DNA of 64,000 nucleotides from Candidatus Scybalocola faecigallinarum. Its GTDB lineage: Bacteria; Bacillota; Clostridia; Lachnospirales; Lachnospiraceae. Positions within the stretch are counted from its first letter, which is position 1. Each line of letters opens with the position of its first letter. The notes beneath the pieces were generated by a model, which did not search any database, was not told the DNA's origin, and saw nothing but the letters and a program-made list of their open reading frames with translations. The position numbers were made by a program, and so were the translations under genes. Shown here piece by piece: positions 37,860 through 46,173 of this stretch. Location: the NCBI GenBank assembly GCA_018711005.1, contig DVIT01000026.1:23123-87122 (forward strand). Reading direction: 5' to 3'.

Positions 37860-38230
37860 TGATTTCGGGTAACTGTTCAGCTATGGGGCCGGGTATGGCA
37901 TGGATCGATGACAGTTGCGTGATGGCTGCTTTATACATATGTGATGCCTGAAGCGGCAAAAACTTTCTGACAAATTCGGACATAATGAGGGAATATGATC
38001 TGGGACTTTTCCCGTAAACCTGCTGACATTGGCGAACCTGGCAGGATGCCGTCGATGTTTAATAATTTCTGATCTGGTTTTTCTGTGATAAGGTTAGGTT
38101 CTAAAACGGAAGAGCCGTGAATAAGTATATTTGTAGATACAGCCCAAGCAAAGAATACATCAGGGACGGGCATACCGGGCTGTTTCGGTAATTGTATTTA
38201 TGCCAGGCCAGAGATACAAAATTTTTTTGA
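37860..38230. other. Gene-free stretch upstream of the SSB-like gene
   Basis: About 370 bases without a credible coding region. An 80-codon open frame on the minus strand (37931-38173) lacks a ribosome site and resembles nothing known. A short inverted pair CCTGC/GCAGG is seen near 38031-38047. I see no promoter of good quality. Confidence 0.4.
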
Positions 38231-38253
38231 AATCAGAAAGGGGAACAAAAGCA

Positions 38254-38883
38254 ATGGCAGATAAGGTGCTGGAAAACAATCAGGTGAGTGTGACAGGCGT
38301 TGTGGACTCGGAATTTACTTACAGTCATGAGGTATTCGGTGAAGGATTTTATATGCTGGAGATCGTTGTAAACCGGCTGAGCAATATGGCGGACAGGATC
38401 CCTCTCATGGTATCGGAACGGCTTGTGGATGTGACAGAAAGCTACATAGGAAAGACCGTACAGGCGCGGGGACAGTTCCGCTCGTACAACAAGCATGAAG
38501 AAGGACGCAACCGGCTGATCCTGTCTGTTTTTGTCCGGGAATTTGAAGTGCTTGCCCAGGACGAGGTATGTACAAAGCCAAACAGCGTTTACCTGAATGG
38601 CTTTATCTGTAAACAGCCGGTCTACCGTATGACGCCCCTGGGCAGGGAAATCGCCGATCTTCTCCTGGCAGTCAACCGGCCCTACGGAAAATCGGATTAC
38701 CTGCCCTGTATCTGCTGGGGGAGAAATGCCCGATTCGCAGGAAAATTTAAAGTCGGGGAGCATATCCATTTGTGGGGACGTATCCAGAGCCGGACCTACC
38801 AAAAAAAGATCGATGCAGATACTGTGGAAAAGCGCACGGCTTATGAAATTTCTGTAAGCAAGATCGAATGCGCGGAATCGTAA
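38254..38883 (+). CDS. Single-stranded-DNA-binding (OB-fold) protein, two-domain form
   Basis: 209 residues from the ATG at 38254 (AAAGGGG upstream). The frame extends to 38200 without support. Two OB-like halves are visible: about 1-100 (VSVTGVVDSEFTYSHEVFGEGFYMLEIVV) and about 105-205 (NSVYLNGFICKQPVYR, REIADLLLAVNR, DYLPCICWGRNARFAGKF, GEHIHLWGRIQSR). The second resembles bacterial SSB/PriB proteins. It has no acidic C-terminal tail like that of SSB. It likely binds single-stranded DNA as an accessory SSB; the role is unknown. Monocistronic. Confidence 0.75.
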   Translation: MADKVLENNQVSVTGVVDSEFTYSHEVFGEGFYMLEIVVNRLSNMADRIPLMVSERLVDVTESYIGKTVQARGQFRSYNKHEEGRNRLILSVFVREFEVLAQDEVCTKPNSVYLNGFICKQPVYRMTPLGREIADLLLAVNRPYGKSDYLPCICWGRNARFAGKFKVGEHIHLWGRIQSRTYQKKIDADTVEKRTAYEISVSKIECAES

Positions 38884-38948
38884 TAGCTCAGTCAGGCCTG
38901 CGCATATACTGCACAGGCCGTGTGAAAGTGAAGCGGCTTTGAAAAACA

Positions 38949-38977
38949 TTGACAGCCTGTGTAAAACGTGATAATCT
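38949..38977 (+). promoter_or_regulatory. Promoter of the lysine-riboswitch/dapA transcript
   Basis: TTGACA (38949-38954), a 17-base spacer and TAATCT (38972-38977), about 20 bases before the aptamer. Confidence 0.8.
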
Positions 38978-38995
38978 AAACACAGATAAAATAAA

Positions 38996-39156
38996 TGTAG
39001 AGGTGCATTTTGCATGAGTAGTGTCGGGGATATGGCAGGCATAGATGATCCGGCATGAAAGGGTACGATGCCGAAGAAGTATATGTCTTTGCACATATCC
39101 TTCTGGGCATATGGTTAAGAGCCATATGACTGTCATCGTAAGATGGAGTGCTGCTT
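38996..39156 (+). ncRNA. Lysine riboswitch (L box) aptamer
   Basis: The conserved L-box segments occur in order: AGAGGTGC (38999-39006), GAGTAG, GGGTACGATGCCGAAG (39061-39076), a hairpin arm ending CTTCTGGGC (39110-39118), ACTGTCA (39129-39135) and GGAGTGCT (39145-39152). Five helices around the core can be drawn. It senses lysine and, being in front of dapA with a terminator behind it, should switch lysine biosynthesis off when lysine is high. Confidence 0.88.
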
Positions 39157-39204
39157 TTATATTGGATATTATCTGCAAAGGCAGATAAAGCAATGAAACC
39201 ACAA

Positions 39205-39232
39205 AGAGCCGGCACCCTGCCGGCTCTCTTTT
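39205..39232 (+). terminator. Riboswitch expression-platform terminator
   Basis: AGAGCCGGC (39205-39213) pairs perfectly with GCCGGCTCT (39219-39227) and is followed by CTTTT. It lies 50 bases behind the lysine aptamer. Confidence 0.85.
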
Positions 39233-39240
39233 ACTGTGAG

Positions 39241-39351
39241 CACTTAGCGAAGCCAAGCGAAAGCGCAGGCTGAGCTTAGTGGGAACGTACATCACGAACC
39301 TTAGGGAGCCGTAAGGCGAGCTTGGGACGGTGGTGTCACCTTACGTTAAGG
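39241..39351 (+). promoter_or_regulatory. Second leader structure between the riboswitch terminator and dapA
   Basis: A stem CACTTAGC/GCTTAGTG (39241-39281, one mismatch) is followed by alternating CCTTA (39299-39303), TAAGG (39312-39316), CCTTA (39339-39343) and TAAGG (39347-39351). The last one is part of the dapA ribosome site AAGGAGG. Pairing 3:4 would hide the site; pairing 2:3 would free it. Confidence 0.45.
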
Positions 39352-39361
39352 AGGAGAAACT

Positions 39362-40264
39362 ATGGCTATTTTTAAAGGCGCAGGCGTAGCGATCGTTACA
39401 CCTATGTACAACGACGGAAGCGTAAATTATGAAAAACTGGAGCAGCTGGTTGATGAACAGATCGTCAACGGTACAGATGCCATTATCATCTGTGGGACAA
39501 CCGGTGAATCATCCACGTTAACTGAACCTGAACATGTGGAATGTATTAAAGTAGCAGCTGCTGCAGCGAAAAAACGTGTTCCCGTGATCGCAGGGACAGG
39601 CTCCAATGATACAAAGACAGCGATCTATTTAACAAAGGAAGCTCAGGACGCAGGTGCAGACGGCGCGCTGATCGTGTCTCCTTATTATAATAAAGCTACG
39701 CAAAAAGGGCTTATTGCTCACTATACTGAAATCGCAAAGAATACAGACCTGCCGATCATTTTATATAATATCCAGAGCCGTACAGGTGTAAACATTGCGC
39801 CGGAAACGCTGGTAACACTGGCCAAAACATGCGATAATATTGTTGCTGTAAAGGAAGCTTCCGGAAATATTTCACAGGTAGCAAAGATCATGCATCTGGC
39901 AGAAGGCTGCATTGACCTGTATTCCGGAAATGACGATCAGATCGTACCGCTGCTTTCTTTAGGCGGCTTGGGTGTGATCTCTGTGTTATCTAATGTTGTG
40001 CCCAGATATACGCATGATATTGTGGAAAACTATATGTCTGGAAATACCGCAGAAAGCTGCAGGATGCAGCTTCATGCCCTGCCTTTGATCAACGCCCTGT
40101 TCAGTGAAGTGAATCCGATCCCGGTAAAGAAGGCGATGAATCTGATGGGTAAAAATGTAGGCCCTCTGCGTCTGCCTTTAACAGAAATGGAGGATGTTCA
40201 TACGAAAGCATTGGCACAGGCCATGAAAGATTTTGGGCTTGAGGTTAAGGAAGAATTGATTTAA
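39362..40264 (+). CDS. dapA: 4-hydroxy-tetrahydrodipicolinate synthase
   Basis: 300 residues. Class I aldolase-fold enzyme condensing pyruvate with aspartate semialdehyde, the committed step to lysine and diaminopimelate. The Schiff-base lysine is Lys164 in VAVKEASGN. The CGTTGESSTL phosphate-type loop and SPYYNKATQKGL are typical. AAGGAGGAG precedes the ATG. Control by a lysine riboswitch upstream is clear, so this is a biosynthetic DapA rather than a sialate or oxo-acid lyase paralog. Confidence 0.95.
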   Translation: MAIFKGAGVAIVTPMYNDGSVNYEKLEQLVDEQIVNGTDAIIICGTTGESSTLTEPEHVECIKVAAAAAKKRVPVIAGTGSNDTKTAIYLTKEAQDAGADGALIVSPYYNKATQKGLIAHYTEIAKNTDLPIILYNIQSRTGVNIAPETLVTLAKTCDNIVAVKEASGNISQVAKIMHLAEGCIDLYSGNDDQIVPLLSLGGLGVISVLSNVVPRYTHDIVENYMSGNTAESCRMQLHALPLINALFSEVNPIPVKKAMNLMGKNVGPLRLPLTEMEDVHTKALAQAMKDFGLEVKEELI

Positions 40265-40289
40265 CTAACATCTATTCCATTTAAAGATG

Positions 40290-40336
40290 ATCCGAAGCTT
40301 TGAGAGAAGGTTCTTAAAGCTTCGGATTATTTTTTA
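40290..40336 (+). terminator. dapA terminator
   Basis: ATCCGAAGCTTT (40290-40301) pairs with AAAGCTTCGGAT (40316-40327), followed by TATTTTTT. Confidence 0.9.
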
Positions 40337-40356
40337 AAGATAAAACGTGTTCCTGT

Positions 40357-40395
40357 AAAAGCTCCGGAAGAAAGATTTTTTGACCGGAGCTTTTT
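40357..40395 (+). terminator. Second terminator downstream of dapA
   Basis: AAAAGCTCCGG (40357-40367) pairs with CCGGAGCTTTTT (40384-40395). It forms a tandem backup to the preceding terminator. Confidence 0.85.
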
Positions 40396-40479
40396 GTAAT
40401 TTACAGAAAAGAAAAAGGCATCAGTTCTCTTAGAGTCTGTGTAAGACCTTAAAACATGACTAATGAGGAGGTAATTTTG

Positions 40480-42574
40480 TTGAAAAAGAGTGATTTTATG
40501 CACCCGAAAGGGGTAAAGGCACTGGACGGGGCACAGGTGCCCTTTTGGTTTTGGAATGATACATTGGAGGATGGGGAATTAAAGCGCCAGGCGGCGCTGA
40601 TGTATGATGCAGGGATCAAAGGCTGCGCGCCTCATGCAAGAACCGGATTTCGGGGCGGTTATCTGGATGATGCATGGATGGCCCATTTTGAGACTGTGCT
40701 GGAAGAACAAAAAAAGCGGGGAGGAACCCTGTGGATCTATGATGAATTTAACTGGCCTTCCGGGACCGGCGGGGGAGAGATCACAAAAAATGAAGAATTT
40801 CGTGAAAAGTATCTGATGTTCCACCGTGTGGATGTTCCTGCAGGGACGGTATTTCGGGCCCAGATCAGTAATCTGTCCCCTTCAAAGTTTAATATGGAGG
40901 ATCAGTACAAAGAAGGCGGCCATAAAGTAAGGCCCAACGTCTTTTGCTATGATGCTCAGGCCATGGAACCACTGGCGCTGGATCCGTTTATGGTGGCAAA
41001 AACCTACGCGGGAATGGAAGTTAAAGATTTCCAGCTTCAGCGGGACCGGGATACGGCAGTTTACATCGTAAAAATATTAACAGAACCGTATCCGGGGGAA
41101 GGGGAGCTGACGCCGGATTACCTGAATCCGGACATGACGGACGCATTTATCCAGATGACCCATGAGGCTTACTATAAGAGATTTCCCCGGGATTTCGGAA
41201 ATGTGATCCAGGTGGCCTTTGACGATGAAACACGGTTTTGCCACGCCTTTCCATGGACGGAACAGCTTCCGGAGGTTTTCCTGGAAAAGAAGGGGTATGA
41301 TCTTTTAGAACGGCTGCCGGATCTGGTGATCCCGGGAGAGGAAGCCGGCCGTACCCGGTGCGATTATTTTGATATAGTGGCGGACCTTTATCGGGAAAAT
41401 TATCATGGCAGGATCCATCAGTGGTGCCTGACCCATGGCATTGATTATTGTCCCCATTTGCTGGGCGAAGAAACACTGGCCGGACAGGTGCGTTTTTCCG
41501 GGGATTATATGCGCCAGTTAGCAGCAGTGGGACGGCCGGGGATCGATCATTTAGGCAAAGGGATCGGAAGCCTGAACATAAAGTTTGCCTCCTCAGCGGC
41601 CGAATGCTATGGAAAATCCGGGCTGGCCTGTGAAGTTTTTGCCGCCTGCGGCCAACCAGCTGACCCGGCGTTATTACGGCATGCTTTCGGATGCTGTATT
41701 GGAAGCAGAGACGCTGATTTATCATCCTGTGGAAACCTATTGGCTCCATTATCTGGCGGATCAGAACTTTACCCATGGCTATTACCATGGCCCTCTGATC
41801 GCTGATGAACGGGCAGCAGAGCTTGATAAAAACCAGCAGCTCCTTTTGACAGCACTTCAAATGAAAAATATAGATTATACTGTCTTTCCGTCGGATGCTG
41901 TTAAAAACTTTGTATGTGAAAATGGAAAGCTGAAAAACATCCTTACCGGCCAGGAATATTCCTTATTTATCCTGCCTATGTGCCAGGTTATCCCCCTGGC
42001 CGCTGCACGGCTCCTGGAGCTGTTTGTAAACAGCGGCGGACGGCTGCTGATCATGGACGCCCTGCCGGAATATGCCATGTCCCGGGAGGAAGATGGCCAG
42101 GTCCGGGAAATTTTCCGGGAAATGCTTAAAAAGCCCGGAGTGACTTTTATGGAAAATATTTGTGATGCCGGGGCTGCAGCGGCCTGGCTTGAGGAAAATC
42201 TCAACCGGGAACTGGAGATCATTTCCGGAATTCGGGAAAATAAAAGCACCTGCCGGTATTATCCGTCCTGGGTCATTGATCCTTATATTCATGACGGGGA
42301 GGATATGGACGGCATTTATTACTGCTGTTATGGCAATAAGGTACAGAAGCTCTACTTTATGGTCAATTACACCCGGGACATACAAACACTGACCGTAAAG
42401 CTTCATGGGCCGTCGGCACCGGAAATCTGGGATCCTATGACCGGTGAAATTAAAGGTGCCAGGATTCTTGAAAAGAAAGGAAGTACCTGTCTTCTGGAGA
42501 TCCAGCTGCCTGCTGGCTATGGTATTTTCCTGGTAACCGCCAAAGAACATCCGGAAGATATTTCCGGGAGTTGA
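40480..42574 (+). pseudogene. GH106-like glycoside hydrolase, broken by an internal deletion/frameshift
   Basis: The first frame (TTG 40480, GAGGAGG upstream, to the stop at 41805) begins like GH106-type alpha-L-rhamnosidase relatives: QVPFWFWNDTLEDGELKRQ and LWIYDEFNWPSGTGGG. Family similarity ends after SAAECYGKSGLACEVFAACG near 41650. Sensible sequence resumes in the next frame as NQLTRRYYGMLSDAVLEAETLIYHP (from about 41655) and runs to 42574 with a beta-sandwich-like tail. The two frames overlap at 41585-41805. Residues expected between the two blocks appear missing, so a small deletion changed the frame. The protein is probably inactive. It lies with GH3 and GH2 genes, so it was likely part of plant-glycan use. 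Confidence 0.65.
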
Positions 42575-42618
42575 CTTTCCCCATTAAATTTGACTTTCCC
42601 CATTAAAAATGATAAGAT
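42571..42618 (+). promoter_or_regulatory. Promoter with a 19-base tandem duplication, ahead of the c-di-GMP gene
   Basis: TTGACTTTCCCCATTAAA occurs twice head to tail (from 42571 and 42590). The second TTGACT (42590-42595) with a 17-base spacer and TAAGAT (42613-42618) makes a good promoter. The first copy carries an identical -35-like box. A 31-base near-perfect palindrome follows at 42649-42679 in the leader. Confidence 0.6.
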
Positions 42619-42714
42619 AAAACCGGATTTAAGCTATACGGAAATAAACATTTGTGCCGCGTCCTACGCGGCATAAATGCTACTATGAAGGCCCGAGGCG
42701 GCTATGGAGGGATT

Positions 42715-45700
42715 ATGACTCAAAAAGATACGATCATCATTGTAGATGACCAGGAGCTGAACCGGGTTATCTTAAGAAATGTTTTAGAAGACGAATATAA
42801 TCTGCTTGAAGCAGAAAACGGGGAACAGGCGTTGGTTTTAGCCGGGCAGTACCATGACCAGGTGGCAGTAATGCTGCTGGATCTGATTATGCCAGTAAAG
42901 GACGGTTATGAAGTCCTTCGGGCGCTTAATGAAAATAATATGCTTTCTAAATTTCCAGTGATCGTTATTACTGCGGAAGATTCAGCGGAAAATGAAGTGC
43001 GGGCTTTTGACCTTGGGGCATCGGATATTATCATGAAGCCTTTTGAGCCATATGTGGTGCGCAGGAGAGTGCAAAATGTCGTGGAGCTGAATCTGCGCAA
43101 GCTCCATCAGCAGGAGATCATCGAAGCTCAGGCACAAAAGCTTTTAGAATCCAATTCCATCATGATCGACGCGCTGTCCTCCATCATTGAGTACCGAAGT
43201 GTGGAAACAGGACAACATATCCACCGGATCCGTCTGTTCACAAAGACCCTGCTGACTGACGTTGCCCGGGTATATCCGGAGTTTGGTCTGAATGACCATA
43301 AAATATCCATGATCTCAAGTGCATCTTCCATGCACGATATTGGGAAAATTGCCATTCCGGACCAGATTTTAAATAAACCCGGAAAACTAACGGAGCATGA
43401 GTACGAGATCATGAAAACCCATACTACGAAAGGCTGCGAGATGCTGGAAAGCCTGGATCGTATGGGCGATCGGGAATATTTGATGTATGCATATAATATA
43501 TGCCGCTATCATCATGAACGGTGGGACGGCAGAGGCTATCCGGACGGCCTTAAAGGCGATGCTATTCCTGTCTGTGCCCAGGTTGTGGGGATTGCAGACT
43601 GCTACGATGCCCTGACCAGCGACCGGGCCTATAAAAAAGCATTTCCACCGGAAAAAGCTTATAATATGATCTTAAACGGCGAGTGCGGAGTTTTTTCTCC
43701 CAAGCTTTTAGAGTGTTTAAAAAACGTACAGGATGAATTTACCCGTCTGACCCGGGAATACTCAGACCATGGCGGGGAAAAGACTGTTTTTGAGCCTAAA
43801 CAGCCCCGGTTGTCTTTTCAAAAGGAAGATACTGCGGCGATGGCACAGTATAAATATTTTACCCTTTTGCGGTATATGGATGCTACTGTGGTGGAAATGG
43901 ACTGTGTCCAGGGACTGTATCATGTGGTTTATTTGGCTGATCCTGTATTTGAGCCTTTAAAAAAGGGCGGGAATTACTGGGAAGCTTATGCCGGCTTTGC
44001 TGTTTCTAATATCCGGGATGATGAGAATGTCAGGGAAGCGTCTCATATTCGTCAGCATATGGCGGATTTCTTCAAGGAAGGCCGGTTAAGCTCAAGCCGG
44101 GGCTATCAGGTATATTCCGAAAAAGATCAGTGTCTCCGGTACTGTGAGGAGACCTGGCTGAGGATTGATACGGAAAATCCCCTTCAGTCAGGGATCATGG
44201 TCATTTTCCGGCTTTTAGATGACAATCCCCGGCTGGTTTCCCATATGGAAAGTCCCTCTGAAAAGGAGATCGGTGTGGACAGGAAATTGCTTGCTCAGGC
44301 CAGGAGCCTTTTGGGGGCCATTCATACGTGCCGTTATGACCAATGGTTTACTTTGGTCAATGTGCGCTGGGAGCTGGCCAATATGCTGGGGTATACGGTG
44401 CGGGAAATAAATGAAAAGTTCCATGACCGTCTGACAGAAATGATGTATCCGGCAGATGTGGAAAAAGTTCGCAGGCAAATTTCCCGTCAGCTGAAGCGGG
44501 GACGGGTCAGTGAGGCGGAGTTTCGGATGGTTCAAAAAAGCGGGGAAATTTTGTGGGTTTTAAGCAAAGGCCATTTGATCCTGGGGGATGGCGGGGACAT
44601 GTATCTTCAGTGTACGCTGGTGGATATTACACGTTCCAGAAAAAAACAGGAAGAACTTCAAAAAATGGCAGAGCAGCACCAGATCATTTTGGATCAGTCC
44701 AATGACATTATTATGGAATGGGACATGATTAAAGATACGCTCAGCTGTTCTTCAAACTGGGAAAAGAAGTACGGCCAGCCCATCAACGGCCAGCTTAGCC
44801 CGCGGCAGTGTCTGACATCCCATATCCATCCGGATGATCTGATCCATTTATCGGCATTGGAAGATTCTTTAAAAAGCGGCGAATCCTTTGCAAAAATAGA
44901 ATTGCGCATTGCTGATGTGACAGGAAGGTACCGCTGGAGCCAGCTGAGAGCTACGGCCCTGAAAAATGAGGACGGCCGCCCCTATAAAGCGGTAGGCCTG
45001 CTGGCAGATATTGACGATCAGAAACGAGCGACTCAGCATTTGCAGGAAGAAGCACAAAGAGATGGCTTAACCCGCCTTTACAATAAAACGATCAGCAGGC
45101 AAATGATTGAAACTCTCCTTAATGATATGGCTGCAGAGGAAAAAGCGGTGATGTTCATTATTGATATGGACAATTTTAAAGCAATCAATGATACATGCGG
45201 CCATATGTTCGGCGATATTGTTTTGCAGGAGTTTTCCGGGGATCTTGTAAAGCTGTTTCGCTCAGACGATGTGATCGCCCGCATCGGCGGCGATGAGTTT
45301 ATGGTGTTTATGAAAAATATACCGGATGAGTCCATTGTAAAGGCAAGGGCAAAGCGCATTATAAAGGCCGCGTCCCGTACTTTTAAGGACAATACGGGAG
45401 CGCTTAAGCCGTCGTGCAGCATTGGCATTGCATTTTATCCGAAAGACGGGAAAAACTACGAAGAACTTTTCCGTAGAAGTGATGAGGCTTTGTACGATGC
45501 AAAATCTCAGGGCAAAAATACTTATGTCTTATATCGGAGAAAGCGGCGGCCAAAAGATGCCGGCATCTGTTATGTGCCGGTGCGCGGTGCAAAAACCCAG
45601 ATTGAGACTCAGGATCCGCCGGAAAAGCTGTGTTCTTCCATGCTGGAGTCTATGCTGGATTGCTTTTATAACAGTACCGATGACGTTCAATGTATTAAAA

Positions 45701-46173
45701 ATGTTATGGCAGAGCTTGGACAGCAGATGGATCTGAGCAGGGTTTATATTTTTGAAGATTCTTTGGATCATACATCCGTAACCAATACCTTTGAATGGTG
45801 CGGACGGGGGATTCAGCCAAAGAAAAGATCTTTTTCGGACTACAGCTATGACCGGTTTGGCGGCCGGGAGCATTATATGGCATTGTTCAATGACGAAGGC
45901 AGTTTTATCTGTCCGGATATACAGATGCTTCCGGAATACTATCATACACTTTTGGCCGGAGGGGATATTAAATCAGTGTTCCAGTGTGCGATTTATGACC
46001 AGGGCGTATTTTCCGGCTTTATCGGTTTTGATGACTGCAGGCATACAAGGTTTTGGACACCTCAGCAGATCGAAGCATTTTCAACGGCAGGAAAGCTGCT
46101 GTCGGTCTGCGTATTGAGGATGCGGATGAAAGACAAAATTGATCGAATAGAGAAAGAGAGGAAAGAAAAGTGA
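42715..46173 (+). CDS. Response-regulator protein with HD-GYP, PAS and GGDEF domains
   Basis: 1152 residues from the ATG at 42715 (GGAGG 5 bases upstream). Domains in order: REC receiver (about 5-125, phospho-acceptor Asp56 in LLDLIMP); HD-GYP phosphodiesterase (about 150-350, MHDIGKIAIPD and HHERWDGRGYPDGL); a PAS-like region (380-510); two PAS domains (about 530-770); GGDEF cyclase (about 785-950) with intact IGGDEF and an RSDD inhibitory site five residues before it; and a GAF-like C-terminus (980-1130). It could both make and degrade cyclic-di-GMP under phosphorylation and ligand control. The GH2 gene overlaps its stop. Confidence 0.88.
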   Translation: MTQKDTIIIVDDQELNRVILRNVLEDEYNLLEAENGEQALVLAGQYHDQVAVMLLDLIMPVKDGYEVLRALNENNMLSKFPVIVITAEDSAENEVRAFDLGASDIIMKPFEPYVVRRRVQNVVELNLRKLHQQEIIEAQAQKLLESNSIMIDALSSIIEYRSVETGQHIHRIRLFTKTLLTDVARVYPEFGLNDHKISMISSASSMHDIGKIAIPDQILNKPGKLTEHEYEIMKTHTTKGCEMLESLDRMGDREYLMYAYNICRYHHERWDGRGYPDGLKGDAIPVCAQVVGIADCYDALTSDRAYKKAFPPEKAYNMILNGECGVFSPKLLECLKNVQDEFTRLTREYSDHGGEKTVFEPKQPRLSFQKEDTAAMAQYKYFTLLRYMDATVVEMDCVQGLYHVVYLADPVFEPLKKGGNYWEAYAGFAVSNIRDDENVREASHIRQHMADFFKEGRLSSSRGYQVYSEKDQCLRYCEETWLRIDTENPLQSGIMVIFRLLDDNPRLVSHMESPSEKEIGVDRKLLAQARSLLGAIHTCRYDQWFTLVNVRWELANMLGYTVREINEKFHDRLTEMMYPADVEKVRRQISRQLKRGRVSEAEFRMVQKSGEILWVLSKGHLILGDGGDMYLQCTLVDITRSRKKQEELQKMAEQHQIILDQSNDIIMEWDMIKDTLSCSSNWEKKYGQPINGQLSPRQCLTSHIHPDDLIHLSALEDSLKSGESFAKIELRIADVTGRYRWSQLRATALKNEDGRPYKAVGLLADIDDQKRATQHLQEEAQRDGLTRLYNKTISRQMIETLLNDMAAEEKAVMFIIDMDNFKAINDTCGHMFGDIVLQEFSGDLVKLFRSDDVIARIGGDEFMVFMKNIPDESIVKARAKRIIKAASRTFKDNTGALKPSCSIGIAFYPKDGKNYEELFRRSDEALYDAKSQGKNTYVLYRRKRRPKDAGICYVPVRGAKTQIETQDPPEKLCSSMLESMLDCFYNSTDDVQCIKNVMAELGQQMDLSRVYIFEDSLDHTSVTNTFEWCGRGIQPKKRSFSDYSYDRFGGREHYMALFNDEGSFICPDIQMLPEYYHTLLAGGDIKSVFQCAIYDQGVFSGFIGFDDCRHTRFWTPQQIEAFSTAGKLLSVCVLRMRMKDKIDRIEKERKEK

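Noticed and set aside
37931..38173. 80-codon open frame on the minus strand upstream of the SSB-like gene
   Set aside because: No ribosome site, no recognisable protein features, and the region looks non-coding on both strands.
38233..39096. 287-codon minus-strand open frame over the SSB-like gene and lysine riboswitch
   Set aside because: It is antisense to a clear gene and to a clear riboswitch, and its protein has no family character.
39241..39361. T-box leader before dapA
   Set aside because: No T-box consensus (AGGGTGGNACCGCG) is present, and the lysine riboswitch explains the regulation.
42619..42714. Possible cyclic-di-GMP riboswitch in the leader of the GGDEF/HD-GYP gene
   Set aside because: The conserved core segments of either c-di-GMP riboswitch class are not found; only a palindrome is present.
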